NCBI GenBank assembly: GCA_013400975.1
Contig: WBMZ01004774.1
Location: forward strand, 502,861-566,860
Length of the DNA stretch: 64,000 nucleotides
Reading direction: 5' to 3'
Origin: Atrichornis clamosus
Taxonomy: Eukaryota; Chordata; Aves; Passeriformes; Menuridae
Shown piece after piece: positions 1 through 14,700 of this stretch (position 1 is the first letter of the stretch; every line of letters begins with the position of its first letter). Position numbers and translations under genes: made by a program. Below the pieces are notes generated by a model. The model saw nothing but the letters and a program-made list of their open reading frames with translations. It was not told the origin of the DNA and ran no database searches.

Positions 1-149
1 TCAGCCTGGCACAACTGTCACTATGTACTGCAGGCAGCTCTGCAGCTTCACAGCTTGGTGTAGTTTCACCTTACACAGTCCTCCTTGACTTGTCCTAATG
101 GCTTTGCCCATCTACCCTGCTCAGATGTTCCGCAGAAAGAACATTCCGT

Positions 150-365
150 GTTGCAGAAAGTTTCTTCATGGAAAGGGTTGTCAAGCACTGGAACAGGATG
201 CTCAGGGAAGTGGTGGGATCACCATCCCTGGAGGTATTTAAAAGGGGTGTAGATGTGGCACCTGGGGACATGGTTTAATGGTGGACTCAGCAGTGCTGGG
301 CTATTGGTTGGACTTGGTGATCTTAGAGGTCTTTTCCAACGTGAATGGTTATACAATTCTATTAA
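150..365 (+). mobile_element. CR1 LINE 3'-end fragment
   Basis: The segment matches the general pattern of the avian CR1 3' region in sense orientation: a 'gggttgtcaagcactggaac' block, then a 'catccctggagg' block, then 'gatcttagaggtcttttcca', ending near an 'attctatt' terminus like the CR1 3' repeat. It is 5'-truncated and diverged, as most genomic CR1 copies are. No coding capacity remains. The match is from memory of the family; the exact 5' limit is uncertain by some tens of bases. Confidence 0.85.
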
Positions 366-2029
366 AAATGATGAAATTAAAAAGAGTGGAAAGGCCCTTG
401 TTTATCTACAACATACCTACCTGATGAAACATGCTTTTGTCCCTCTTTTTGCAGACCAGTAGCGTCATTATTTCAATAGCTAGTCGTGGCATTGCAAAAG
501 TGTTTCAGAACAGCTAGGTGATTCATCAGAGATGGATATCACATATTCAGATTATCAGTTGTTGGTCTTGGAAACACATATTTGTACCATATGACATCTT
601 AGGTTCTACTGGTATGAAGAAAGAAGGAGAGTACCTAGGTGATTTTACTCTTGGATGGACCAAAATTTATTTCTAAGACTCACCTTTAAATAAAAAAAAT
701 TGTCCATTGTAAAATCCTTGCCTTTAACAAACTTCTTAATTAAATTAGCTTTAACCTATTTTTGATCCATCTTTGATCTAAATTATCTTCTAATCTATTA
801 AATGTTTGAATTAGAGCAACTTTTTCTTCTAAGAAGTGGTTTAAATAATCTGTCTGCAGGACTTCGCATAAACTCCACCAGCCTGACCGAAAAATTCTCA
901 ATAGAGGTTGAAGGTGAATGTATGTGATGTAGTAGCAGCTCCCAAAAATATGGTTCTATACTTTATGAGCTGGAATAATACCCACCTATATTTCGTAGGG
1001 TCCTTCTTATAAAATTTTGTAGCTTGTATCAGTTTTTCAACATTATAGAGAATTGTTTTCTAAACTTTGTGGAAGAGTTAATATTAATTACCTACTCTGG
1101 AAAAAAACAAGCAATGCTACATTTCCTTAAGAAAGTTTTAAGAGCTTAAGGCCTCCTTTTATTTTTTTTTTTTTTTTTAATCTACATTTCAACAGTTCCC
1201 ATTCCACTGAAAAATTCCAGGTATCATTAGTTGGCTTTTGGTGTGTGTCCGTTCCTGAAAAAATTGCAGTATTTTCTCTTGAGATGGTTTCAGTAAATGG
1301 CATTTGGCTTGGCTGCTGAATCACCTCACAAGAGAAGTAATCTATAATAAAATGTTTCGCCAATATATCTGAATCTTCCAAGTGCCCAGTCATTTATTTT
1401 TTATTAAAACCCAAAAATTGGTAACAGTTACATGATTTTCATAATTAACACATTTAGTTTGGGAGCAAACTAAAATACCATCAGAAGACAAGACAAGGTG
1501 GTAAATACGTGGTTACTAAGGGGGGAAAAGTTTGAGAGACTATTAAAGGACATACTGTGTGAAGGTTTTGCTGGAAGGGGAGGACAGTGTGGGAGGGAGG
1601 AGATGGAGAGACCAGACATAAGACCTCACCAGTTGAATTGCAGAACCTGGAGAATATGAGGTATGTTTGCAGTGTAGTTCAGTCATTAAATAATGCACAA
1701 GGGTTTATCTCATATGGCCAGTTGCAGCACTCGCCTGGTAGTCAAAGGATGAAATAAATATCCAATGTGTAAACCTAAGCATATGTAAAATAGGTAAACA
1801 CAGGGTAGCCTTGAACACAGTTTCTCATCCTTTGTGTATGTGTAGGTGTGGATAAAGTCTTACATATGCAGAAACTGTTAAAACCCAAATTATTTAGCTA
1901 ACTCCTAAGTAAGAGACTGGCAAAAAAAAATCTGGTTTAACTAATTTCGCTCTGAGTAAGGGGAGAAAGAAGGTTCTTTTTTTCCTGTTTCCTCTAGTTA
2001 TAAAAATTACAGTGATTACACATCATAAA

Positions 2030-2220
2030 GCCTATCTGTAATAAAACGCATCAGCTGGCCAAGGTTTTCATCGCTCACTCAATAATCCATTAATACAGCA
2101 ACGCTGCCCAGGCATCTTTATAATACCAACTCGGAGGTAATTTTAATCAGCTAGACCAGCTGGTATTTAACAGCAGCTGCTGGAGACGCCACAAATATAC
2201 TCAATAGCTGACATCTTTAT
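2030..2220. promoter_or_regulatory. Possible conserved noncoding block
   Basis: This short stretch has higher complexity than the surrounding AT-rich intron. It contains clustered homeodomain-type TAAT sites ('taatccattaatac'), E-box-like CAGCTG cores and no open frame, repeat signature or simple repeat. That texture is typical of vertebrate conserved noncoding elements, and the introns of TBC1D5, next to SATB1 in vertebrates, are known for such elements. Conservation itself cannot be seen from one sequence, so this is a candidate only. Confidence 0.25.
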
Positions 2221-5200
2221 TTGCAGTTTTTCAAGGGGAGAAGAGATCCTCCTGTGGTTACTTATATTAAGCTTCTTTTTTTTTTTCTATAAGTATTGGT
2301 ACCGGAGGGTAATACCTGAATGAAAGCAGGAATAGAGGTAATGCAAAAAAATAAAAAATACATTCTTGGAGTCAGAGGGCTTTTTCATAAAGTCCTCCTC
2401 ATAAATGAACAAAAAAATAAAGCGTGGATGCCAGCTTTGTTGGAGTTTAGAACCTTTTCCTGGTACATTTACACTAATCTCAGACATGGCTTGCGGCATA
2501 AAATGTACTCTGCAGTGCTGCATTGCCCTGTCTTACTGAAGCTTTCCTGTCTCTCCACGATATAAATATGTGATAAATAGTGCTCTTGGTAGGAAAAAAA
2601 GTGATGGTTGCTCACATGTGTTCAATTTTAACTGACATGTACTTCTTTTGTCCTCAGTTTTGGCTTGGAGCGTCTGCATGCAGGAGTGTATATGTATATA
2701 TCTATGCTTAAAGACACGGGTGTTTGTGTATAAATAATATACAATATGTTTATTTGTACTTCTCATCTCTTATAAGGCTGGAAATGAAATCAGCAACTGA
2801 ATAAAGCACCGCTCTCTGCAGCAGTAAATGTGGAATACTATTTCACATTGGATTTGGGGGGAGAACAAGCAGAGGCAACACAAAGTTAACAGTCACAAAC
2901 ACATTATAAATAAAAATTTAATTACACTTGGGGGAGCTTGGCTTACAAAGCTCACAAATCCATAATGGAGCTTGCTGGTAATAAAGGCCTGATCTGTTTG
3001 TTAAACTCCAATATTCCTGTCCTCTGTATCTCTTCTTTTATATAAAACTTCAGTTTCTGCATTGATTACCAATTGCAAAAAAAGACTGGCTTCACTGGTA
3101 AACAGTTTTTTTCTGCCGGATACCAAATGCTGTATTTCTTTATTAAGAAAATAGTTATGACTCCTAGGTAGGGCAGGGGAGGTGCCATGAGAGGTGTAAG
3201 TATATCTATTTTTGTTGACTATTTATAATATGTCATGGATGAGATACATCATGGATGAGATCTGTGTTTAATATGAATTTGAGTTGCTGGAGATAGACTT
3301 TGGTTAATTTATGAACAAATTCTGAGGTAGCAGCTTCTTTGTAATGAAAATTTGAGGAAACATTAGTAATAGTTTAAATGATTATGAACATGGAAAAAAA
3401 TACAGTATTTTTAAGCTGGTGTGTTTCTAGGAGAGTAACAATGAAAGGTAGTACATCGTTTTAATTTTTCTTCTTTCTTTTAAGTTCAAAATCTCATGTT
3501 GAAAATAGTTAATGGCATAAAGGAACAAACCTGAGTACATAGATATAAATCCTTAAACAAATTTGGGGCTATAGGAGTCATTTGCAGGTACTCATTTGTT
3601 AGTCCCAGTGAGTTACCTCTCTGTAGTCAACTACAAATCTGTCTGAGGCTGTGATTGACTACTGCAAATTAAAATCCAGTGACAGAATGGATTACTGAGG
3701 TTGCAGTTTGACTAAAAAATACTTAGCAAGCACGTTTTCTCTTACTTGTAGTAAAAACATTCTGTTGAAGTTTGTTTAGCGTGTTTGACAACAGACAGTT
3801 TGATATATTGCTGGGCACAGCAGTAGGTTGGACTTGAGTGGTATTAGCTTTCACTGTTTTGATTAATTGTAATTGTTTCGATGAAAAGGCATGTTTTACG
3901 TACAACTCATAGTTCTGGAAAACAGAAGTCAACTTGCAAGATCTGTAATTACTGTTCTGAGTTAGCATATAAAAAAAGCTTGAAGAACATGCAGGCAAAT
4001 CAGTAGGGGTTTTTTTGTATGTCTGTTTGTTTTGTATGGGATTGCATTTTGTATCTTTTATACACTGCTTCTTGTCTGAGGAAATAAATCTTAGGTTTTA
4101 TCTCTTCTTGTATGTTGCAGTGTGCTTTTAGATGTATTTTGAGTTTCACATTGTAATTTCAGTCTTCGTATGGTGAAATTTTTAATATGTTTTCTGTCAT
4201 CAGTAACAACTACAAAAGGTCAACCTGGATACTCCCCTGTCTCCTCACATCCCTGCACAGTCCTGAAGGGAAGGGAAAGATACCTGTTCATCTTTAAAGT
4301 CTGTTTTCTCTGGTTAGAAAAAGACTGCTTTCTCCCACTCTCAGAATGAGTTTTCCTAAGATACTTCTTTTTTTTCTTTTCTTTTTAATAAATATTTTAT
4401 TTTCAGTGTATCATCAGGAAAGGGAAATAGCTGATTATTTTTGTATTTAGGTAAAAAAAAGATTGCAATGATGTGTTTAGATGTAAGCCAATACTAGCAT
4501 AGTAAAGGATGTCAACTAGTATTACTAATACCATCTTTCATTTATATAGTGCTTTCATCCTAAAAGATTGTGGTTTCTAGAAAATGTAGATTTAAGCCAA
4601 AAGCACAATTAAAAATATATCTCCTTGTCCTTGCATGTTAGCTTCGAAGTATTGTTTGTCAGTTTAACACACAGTACCAAAATACCTTTCTTCTGCTTTG
4701 CAGATGCAAAAATGTACCATGAACTGAATATGCTGAATGTACTGTTAAACCATCTCTAGAAGGAGAGAAAATTGGTTTTATAGGTTCCTCATTTTATGAC
4801 ATGCTTTCTTCTCAGATTTTAATATTTTGCAACATGTTCTGAAAGGAGAAATGAATAGATAGTGGTTTTCTATATCTGAAACATGTAGGGGCATCACAAC
4901 CTACCTGAATTGTTCCCTAGACAGTATTAAAAAGAAAGCAGTAATATCTAAATTGTAGAGGGAGGCAACTAGGTTTCTAAGTGTGGTGCCAATGTTTGTA
5001 GTCAACAATGAGACATAAAAAAAATTGTAGCCCATGTTGATAGCAGCAGGGTTTGAGATTTGTATTATTAGAGCTGCCTAAAAGTATTAACACACAACTC
5101 ATGTATAGCCTTCATATAAGCTATGTTCTATTATATATTTTGGGGGGAAATAAAAATCTGTAAAGCATGAAATTGTAGTGTTACAAAACGATTATTTCTA

Positions 5201-8200
5201 AAAGTGAATTATCTCATCTCGTAGTAGTACTAGCTTGGATTGCTCTGTTAGGTGTCAGGTGGTTTATTTCTGAGCAAAATACAGATTAATAAGTGTACAT
5301 TTTAATACTTACCTAAACCAGTGACAAGAAAATAAATGCTACTTTTTATTTACCTTGCAGTTAACAACCATGTGTCATTGCAGCATCTTTTATGGAAAGG
5401 AACTTTATTTAAGTAGCATAAACTTGTTGGATGGGCTTCAATTAAATGATGATTTGTTAATGCAAATGTGTAGCGAATGACTGGTAGTACATCTGTCTCT
5501 TCATCCATAGGCCATTACTGTGCAGCATTAGCACATGATTGTAAAAAACTGGAAATCATTATATGCAGGTAGTACATATTCAATCAATTCTGACCTTATG
5601 TCTCTGACGAAATAAAAAAAAAATGATGCAATGTAAATGATATTTAATCTGAACAAAAAAAACGGGGGAGAGAATCTTTGAATATCTACGATTCAAGCTG
5701 TTAGATGATGTGAGGTGACTGCTGTTTGGGATTGATTGTTATTGGTGGCCCCAGTGGGGAACAGCCAGCACATTAATCCTCTCTTACTCCTCCCTCATGC
5801 TCCTCCAATCCAAATAGTATTTTTGTTTATATTAGGAAATAAATACTGTTCTGTTTATCTTAAAATTCTTTTTTTTTCTTACACCCCTTTTGGAGATTGA
5901 AAGGAAAAAGCTCTTCATTGGTGACCAGCTTAGCCAGCTAAACAGGCAGTGACAATTAATACAACAAAAAATTGTACAATTAGCTTCAGCTCCATAAGTG
6001 TCTAATGAGCCATTTGTCAGTCTTTTGGTGAAATAAACTACTCTATCTTAATTCTCCACTCTTGCAGCAAATAAATAGAAGTTATGAAATAGCCGGGCAC
6101 CAATAAAATATAATTTATTTTGCAGGGCATGGCAGAACTCCTTACATACCTAAAATGAGTGTGTTACTTACAAACAACTTGTGATACCAATATAAAAATA
6201 TAAACAAGAATTTCAATGTTAACTGCTTTCATTCTGCATTAGATATGTTTTCTTCCTGATTTGTTTAAATATATAATTATTCCTAAAGGCGTGTGAGCTA
6301 AAATGACTTCTCCTGATGTGATTAACTCATAAAGCCAAAATGAACCTTCACGGAAGAACCTGAGAAATGCCAGGGATTGGCAATCTACAGCTGAAGCCCC
6401 TGCCAGTGTTGGGAAGGACATGCACATTTCCAGTTGGGAACACATCCCTGCTATTGTTCTCTCCGTGACCCTTCTGGCCTTCTCAGTGGCACAGCCACCT
6501 TTCCACAAAAGAACCCCACAGCAGCAACTGTTCAGGTGCTGTTGGTGTGGATGGAGGTGGAGCCAGTGAAGTTGGACTGACAGCAGCTCCTCAGCCAGCC
6601 ATTTGTGACCAGTGGTGGCCACCAGATCTCCTCGTACCTGAGGCAGAGTGCCAGACCTCACCACAGGTGGGCAGGGGAAGCAGTGGGATGTCTGGTCTAG
6701 GGGACCTAAGGAAGGCTGTCTGCAGAACCTTTCATTGTGCAGAGCAGGGCCGTTCTGCTTTCCTCCCCCATTGAAGTGGACTCTTCCTAATGTAAGCTGG
6801 TGAAAGTATTCCAGACCACCTGACTTCTTTCTCAGTCATTTTAACAAAAGTTTGAATTTGACTCTGGTTCATGTTTGTGATGTATATCTGGCCATCTGTC
6901 TTGCCAGGCTGGTTTTCAAGCTGACAGTAACATGGTATTTTTAAAAAAATACAAAAAGAAGACAGGACAGAGCGTGATGTGTGGTCAGAGCCAAGTTCCT
7001 AGGTCTCAAAGAAGAAGAGAATATTCCAAATGACAGAAGAGACAAAAGAGGCAACACTTACTAAAGCAGCAAGGGTAGAGGGATGGCAGAGCTGCTGGTA
7101 GGTGTGTATATGAGGAAAGAGTGAGGAGAGGGTGCCAGTGTGAATGAAGAAGGGGATACCTTTATTAAACTAGGCTTAAAGAAAGCCTGAGATTTTTTTG
7201 TCCAGTTGAAATACATGCTTAGAAGAGTGCCCAGCCAGTTCTGTTGTTCCAGGTGGAGATGTGTTGCATAGGAGAAAGCAAAAGTTTTCCATTTGGGAAG
7301 CCAGAAAAGTGATCTGAGAATTCCATACGGTGGGTTTCAAAGCTAGCTACAGCATTTCATTACATTTCAAGATGGTAGTTCTTTATACTTGTCCATATCT
7401 ACAAACATAACAAGCCGGGTTCAGACAAACACTGAACAAAAAGAATCATGATGCGTGTATTCCCAGGAAATAGTGGGGCAGTTTCAATTCAGACAGATCC
7501 TAAATTGGTAATAGAAACCGTCTGAATAAACCTGGCACAAACAATTCTAGAAGATGAGTGTAGGTGGGAAGACAGCATTTTTAGGGGATCAGTGAAATGA
7601 TTGAAGAGGTTATTGTACAAGAGGAATGGGAGAAAGTTTTCTTCGGGGAAAAGAAAATGTTTAAGTTGTAATTTATAGATGAGATTTTGTAGATCTTTTG
7701 TATCCTCACACGGTTTTGAGCTAATATAAGAAGTTTATTCTCATCATACTTTAAGATGAAAAGGTGAAACTCTCTTGTTGCTTTTTGCTGGGTTTAATTA
7801 TACTGTCTTGAAGCCCTTTGGGGCAGTTACTTCTAGTTTCCTCATGAAATAACTATATTCTTCAAAAAATATTTAATCCCAGTGCCTGTGTTAGTAATTT
7901 TTCTTGTCAGTGTCCTGAAGTCAGCCATCATTCTGGCTGACTAATGTGTTTGCTTGGCAGCCAGGTATTAGGGACTGCACTATGTGTTTGCACACACACA
8001 AAGTGGATTCAAGTTCATTTTTTGCTTTACATTTCAGTTTACTTTTGAAGGTTGTATTTTCAGAGCGTGGATCTTCAATCTTGAAAGAATGTGGTATATT
8101 CTCCTAAGCAACACAGATGCATTAAGGATAACACACTTGCTGTACTGTGGTTTCCTTTAGAATTGTTATGTTACAAAATTGTATCCTTTGCCTAATTTCC

Positions 8201-8407
8201 TCAGTATATAGATTACCTTTGTAGAGTTTGCAGATGGCAACTGGGAAGACTTTTCATCATGCCTGCTGTACATGTTATAATATTTGCCATATAATGGAAT
8301 TGAGGTAAAAATTCAGCTTCTGTTACAAACAACTATTTTCACTGTTTCTTCACTCCAACTCGTCTCCTTTGAACTCTTTAGTTCCTAACTCAAACTTTTA
8401 AAAGAAG

Positions 8408-8432
8408 CTGCTATTCATTTGATGAATAGCAG
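8408..8432. repeat. Perfect 11-bp inverted repeat, 3-nt loop
   Basis: CTGCTATTCAT at 8408-8418 is followed by the spacer TTG and then its exact reverse complement at 8422-8432. The flanking bases do not extend the pairing, so the stem is too short for a typical microRNA precursor. I see no host gene or mobile element that explains it. Confidence 0.6.
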
Positions 8433-8706
8433 GCAACTGTAGTCACATTTGCAGACAGAACTAAATGGTTAAATATATTTATGTTCTAGAAGTATTTTAT
8501 TTTTGTGTTTTTGTAACAATTACATTCCAGCAGTACTCAATCCTTGAACAGACTTAAATAAGGACTGGTCACATTATGAGAACTTAGAATTTGCAGCTTA
8601 TTGGCATTTAAAAAAATGAAGACTGGAGTATTCTGAGAAATTTTTCAAGGGGCTTAAATCCTCAAAAATAGTTTCCCCTCTAAATACAGTTTTATGTTAC
8701 AAGTTG

Positions 8707-8719
8707 TCACTAGGTGGCG
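8707..8719 (+). promoter_or_regulatory. CTCF-like motif (forward)
   Basis: The 13-mer TCACTAGGTGGCG fits 12 of 13 positions of the commonly used CTCF core CCASYAGRKGGCR; only the first base differs. It lies in intron sequence with no visible repeat around it. The motif is seen directly; binding is inference. A second, fully matching core lies at 50175-50187 in the opposite orientation. Confidence 0.4.
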
Positions 8720-11700
8720 ATATTAGTGATGTCTGTCCACCCAGCCAGATGTGGCATAACTGGTAAAATACAGTTGACAGAGCAGAAGAAAAAAGAAACT
8801 ATGTTTTTTACTTAACAAAAACGTTTAATAGAAAGATGAAAGAGAAAAACATGTTGGAGCCACCAAATTGATGAGCTATGTAAAAGACAAATGCTGTCAG
8901 GTTACCTGTGTTTCAAGAAAAGATAAGAAAGTGTCAATGCTATTGTACAGGCAATAGTAAGACCTCAACTGAAACGCTTCTTTTTTTTGTTTGTTTGGGG
9001 TTTTTTTGTTGTCTTTGTTTTTGTTGTCTATTTTTTTAAAAAATTAATCCAAACTGCTAAAGTGTAGCTGCTAGCATCTGGCTTCCCCATTCTGATAATC
9101 ATCATTTGTCAAACAGAAGTTGAAAAAGTCAATGTTTGGTCAATAGAAGTGTGTCAGGGAATAAATATTGGATAAGAAAGGTAGTGAGTTGAAGCTGAGC
9201 AGTGTTGTCAAAAGCAAAATGATCCGTAATGGCTTCAGATTTGTATATTGAATAAAGTAGGGGGGCTGTAATTCTTGTTAACTGTTGCAGAAGTGAGGTT
9301 CTGGAGCTGTGTGAACAAGCATAGGAACAAGAAACATCAGCTCCAGGGGAATCTTAATGAAAGCAGACCTGTAGTACATTAACTCATAATCACAGGGAAG
9401 TTAAGTAAATGGTAAATGAGATGTGTCTGTCTTTCAGGCCTAAAAGAATCCTCTGTGGATCTTTTAGTCAGTCTCCTGACCATGGGATGTCCAATGTTAA
9501 TCCAGACATGGCATTTTCAATGGGCACTGTTATCAAAGGCGTCCAATGTTTTTACATGTAAATAGTTGTATTTGCTTACTGATTTTTAAAGACAAAGAAT
9601 AGTCTTCAATGGTTATTTGTAAAATTTTCTCTTAGTCTTAGAGGTGTTATTCGTGGGTTTTTCCCTAGGAGAACTTCTTCAGCTGCATATGATTTCTTTG
9701 GGGAAAACTGCAGGTTTTCCACTCTAAATGATAGGATTACATTTATTATTTGCACATAATTCAGAAACAGGCAGTGTGAAGTGCTTATTTCCGAGAATCT
9801 CCACAGTATTTGGTAGCTTTTTGGTTTTTTCTTTTCCATAAGCAATAAAGTTATAATGGGGTTACAGGATCACACTGAATCTGTGCTAAGGCATCTGCTA
9901 AAACTTTGTAGCAGAGCTAATAAAGCCCTGCCCCATTTGTGACATACCAAATCACATTCTCCTTGCTGGTCTGACAACCACAGCTCTTAAACAGCTGCTG
10001 GGGTAATTTGCATAAAGGAGATTGTAAATGTCTCATCAGAACGCATGCAGCGCAATCCACCCCAAAACCACTGCCTGAACACCAGGAAAAGAAGATTGTA
10101 GTCATAAAAATTGTGGCTCTCATGATTTTAGATTATGGTCTCCACAGTCTTACAGCTTTTGCAAATACCAAGCTTTTGTGGCAAAAAAAAGAAAAAAGAA
10201 ACCAAGGAAAGTTTCATTTACCAATACAGAACAATACAAACAGATGCAGTGTTGCTCTTTTGATTCAGTCTAGCAGAAAATTGACTTCAGCAGCTAAGGT
10301 ACGTGATGACCCCTCCTCAGTTCTTCACCCCAATGATAAGTGAATTGATCCAATTGAAAGCATTTAGAATAACATTAGTAAAACCAAATTGGGTTTATGG
10401 TAGTGAAAGGAAAACAAAGAAAATGCAAAATAAAGTTAATGCAATACAGAGGATTCAATAAAGAATAAAAAATGCAGAAGTTAATACAATATGTTAATTG
10501 TCTGCATGCATCTGTTGTGTTTTCTGATGCATATTTTAATAGAAATTAGTGTTAAAATTATGCATATTTTTGATAGAAATCAGAGCTAAAGGAGATATAC
10601 ATGCAGAAATAGGATTTCACAATGTGACAGGAATTATTAGGTGTGTGCATTTCCTGAGTCTTAACTGTGTAACTTCAGATTTTCCCTTTGAAGCATCATT
10701 CTTCTTTGCCTTGAATGAATTACACTGGAGCAGTTTGGCATGGTAGTGAAACTCCATGTTATAACTAGACAATAAAGAAGTCATTAATCTCCGCAAGGTT
10801 AGTGTCTATGTCAGCTGTAGTCTCTGGTAGCTCATTGAACCTGTTCTTTGCCCAGTTTGTAGAGCAGGTTGAGGCTATTTGCCTGGTACCTCCTTGGTTA
10901 AAACCCTTCCTCAGGTATCAGTTCGTAGAAACATGTCATGCTTGCAGCTGCACTAGTCACAGTTGCATCATCATCAGTCAGTACAAAATTGCTAATAGTA
11001 ATGGAACATAGTGTTCCAACACAGTCATCCTCCTTCCACTCCAATTTTTAATCATTCATGATACATAAGTTTATTAGCACCCAAGTCACCCATATCCTTG
11101 CCATTAATAGTTTACTTACTGTCTCAGTAAATCTGCATTTGGCATAATTAATAACTGTGCATGTATCTGTGCAATGGCACAACTGACAGCAGTCAGTTCA
11201 ATGCCTTTGAGTTTTAATACTCACATTTATCAACATTAAATTGAGGGGTATTTATAGTCAAAAGGGACATAACCTCAAAAATCTCAAGAATTAAATGCAC
11301 CATTCTGCCTTCTGTAAATTCTAACTGCTTTCAAAGAAGTTTATCAAACCATTTCAAAGTTTGGTTTGTCGCTTTGTGTAGCAGGATGTCTACTTTCAAG
11401 GCAGTGATGATAAATCAGTAGTTTCAGTGAAAGTTCAGTGTCAGAAGAGTCCTTGTCTGACTGAAACAATAAAAAGGTATTGTAAAAATAAATTTATCAT
11501 TAGACATTAAAAAGATTCAATATCAGTACTTCAGGAAGTTTTCTGAAACTCTGGGTGAAAAATGCTTCCATATTACAGGTATCTGCATGTCTTGGCTAGT
11601 ATTGCTGACCAAATGCAAAAAATATGTACCTGAAGGTTTATGATTCATTTACTCATACCAGTAATTAAACAGTCTGTAGTGACAGAGTTGGCTAATAACA

Positions 11701-14700
11701 TAGCAAGACAAGGTGTGTAAGTTGTAGAATCTTCCTTTAAAGCAACTGCTCAGGTTGATAAGGTACACAGGCTATCACACACACAAGCTCTTTTTTGACG
11801 CTGAAGTAGTACCAAACTGAAAACCTAAGTTTGAGTTAAGTTTAATTAATAAGTTGTCATCACCCACTGAATCTGAAAAGTATCTGATACCTGTGGAGTA
11901 GAGGTTTGTTAGCAGAAAAATCAAGTGGTAAGGTGGTTTTGACTTGGCATGGTAGAGGGGCGATTTACAGATTCTGAAATACAAGTCTGAGAGAAAGTGC
12001 AGTGTGGCGTAAAACTAGTGTCTTTTATGTGGTTTTTTTTAAACGTACTTATCATATCCAAACGTGTTAATCTCTCTAAAATAAAATCTCTACATTTGAC
12101 CAGTCAACCTTCAAAAGGCCTCTTTGCCAGTAGAATTGTGTCTTATACTGTGCACCGTCCTTACCTCAGATACTCAGCCTGTTCCTTTCTTGATGTGTAC
12201 GTGTAAAATTTGTATCTCTGATGGACACATTTAGAATAAAAAACTGTTGTTTTATGATACTGACAGGATAACGGATAGACAGGTATTGCCCTCATTAACT
12301 TTAGACAGTGCTAAGAAAAGAATATCCTTTATGTTAGTGAATCTCAGCCTCTGGGTTTGATGTGTGAAAACTCCATCATTTTATATGTCATGGTATTCAT
12401 TATAAGATTATTCACAATTGTTTTATCACAGTAGTAAAATACTGCTTTTTAATATAAGAATTTCTTTGATAAGGTTTTAATGCATAATACTTGATGAAAG
12501 TTATTATGCTTATCTTCCATAAAGAGAGACAATAATTTGCCTATGACTGTGCTTCCCAATTCCTAAATTGGTGCCTCATCCTGTGGGTTACATTTGCTTT
12601 CAAAAGATGGATGTGCTTTCAGTTCTTTTATTCTCTATACTGTACTTGTTACTGTCCTCACCAAGTGCTTTCTTAAAGTTGATGCAGGATTAAAAAAATC
12701 GTTTATTACTAATGATTGGAGAGAGTCAAAATGAACTCACAAGTCTCCAGAAATTCTCACAAAGTCAAGCTGAAGTCTGAGACGATGTGCGTTTTCTGAA
12801 GATAATTTTCCGCAAACAATTGAACAGAGAATTTGAATCTGTTTGCTCCAATCATTTTTGTGGTACAGGTTGTTTCCCTCAGGTACTAGTGAGGTGTTAG
12901 GGTATAAACTTCTTTGAACCTCTAGGTATACACCTCAGACTTGGAGCTTCTAACACAAAAAAACTAGAAAAGTTAGATGATGCTGCAACAGTAGCCTCCA
13001 TTTTCAGTCTCTGATCCAAGTCAGAGCTGTTGCTGTGTCAGCCTGGTTTAGACATCAAAAGCTTGCAAAACTCTCTCAGTTCTGTATGAAAGTAAAATCT
13101 GTGAATGGTATCCTGAACGATGACCTTTTAAAATCAGGAACAGGATCACATATCTAAGATTGTGGAATACCACCCAAGACGGTAAGAAAGTTTATCATAA
13201 TTGTTGGCAAGTGTTTTCACAGCATGGTTCAGCTGGCAGAGATAGATGCCACCTCCTCAAAGTATGCATTCTACCTGTCACAGCCAACTAAATGCTCAAT
13301 AGCATAGCTACCTTCAAGTAAAATACCACCTACATCCCAAACAACCATGAGCAATGATTGAGTCAGGATGTGCTTCAAGGAATTGTTGAGGTTATCACAA
13401 ATCAATGTGATCTGTTTTCGAGGGCTACTCTGTTCCCACAAGCTGAAGGGAATATTTCAGTCCCTCTGGCAGGAGTTTTCCAGTGCTAGGTGTCATGCTG
13501 CCGGGGATGATCCATTGGTTTAACATGCAAATGCATTTGGCTCCACTAGCCCAGATGCAGTACCAGGTATGTTTCTGGCTTCTTACCCTCCAGGTACATT
13601 GTGGCTTCATTATGCTGGATCATGAAAGAGCATGGTCAGATAAATAAGCCTTTAAAAATATAGCTAGCCTCCAGTCCTGCCTTTTCATACCTCCCCTTAG
13701 GGATCATTTATCTTGTATCAGATCACATCTTTCCCCATATCTCAATTTCTCTAAAAACTAGGGAGTAGCCTGCAGAAGAGCCTACCTGTGTTCATGGAAA
13801 TGCCTCCAGTGAAGCAGGTGTTCACCTCTACCCCATCAGACTGACACTTTCCCTATCTGCATTTGCCAGTCATGGGAAATGCCAGAGAATTAGTATGTCA
13901 GGGCCCTTTTCAAGCTGCCTGAAAACAATTTTGTAATGTCCATTGTGTCCCTCTTGCATCAGCATCCATGTGGAAAGTCAGAGGTTCACAAAGGGATTCT
14001 TCTCTTCAGAAGAAAGTTAAAATACAGTTTTAAGAAAACAGATCAAAGCATAAAGAGGACAATAGAATTCAAATTAGTGTCATTTTAAGATACATATTAT
14101 TTCAAATCTAGAAGCGTGCAACAGATTTTCTGTCAAAGAATCAGAGAGGAAATTTTAGTGCCCCTTTTTTACCCTGAAATTTCTGAGAAGCATAACAAAA
14201 CCTGAATTATCTGCCGGGGGAATACTTCTGATTGGCAAAAAACAAATAATAAAAAGCAATTTTTTCATTTCTGAAATTAAGCACCTGTTTGAGTGAGAGA
14301 GCTGTAAAATCTGTCTTATTTTTCATTGTCACTGATTTTGGTCCGTATATAACAAGAAGTTAATATAAAGCAGTGAATTAGCAGACAAAAATTGAATCTA
14401 GAACTTCCAGCCAAATTTGCAGTGCCAAAAATAATGAGAAATCCACCTATACTTACTCAAAGTTCCTGAAAATACTTAATCCTTTCTAAATAAGATAGAA
14501 GTGTAAAGGGAACATCCCCCACGATCTCTCTGCAGCACTGGGTGTAGTTGGGACACAAGAGTTGTTTAGTGTGTCTTGCTGTGACACTGGTACTCGGGGT
14601 GCCCGTATGGCCAGTCACAAATGTGAGTGTCAATGAATGTTTGCCCAGCTCTCAGATCAACCCAAACTCTCACGTTTCCTATCCCGCATTGATTTGCTGC

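Noticed and set aside
6239..6664. 141-codon antisense open frame in a GC-richer patch
   Set aside because: No family resemblance and no splice or promoter signals; the patch has no identity I can support.
13425..13610. Antisense frame that looked briefly like an old pol fragment
   Set aside because: No definite motif could be named and the flanks show no LTR or retroposon marks.
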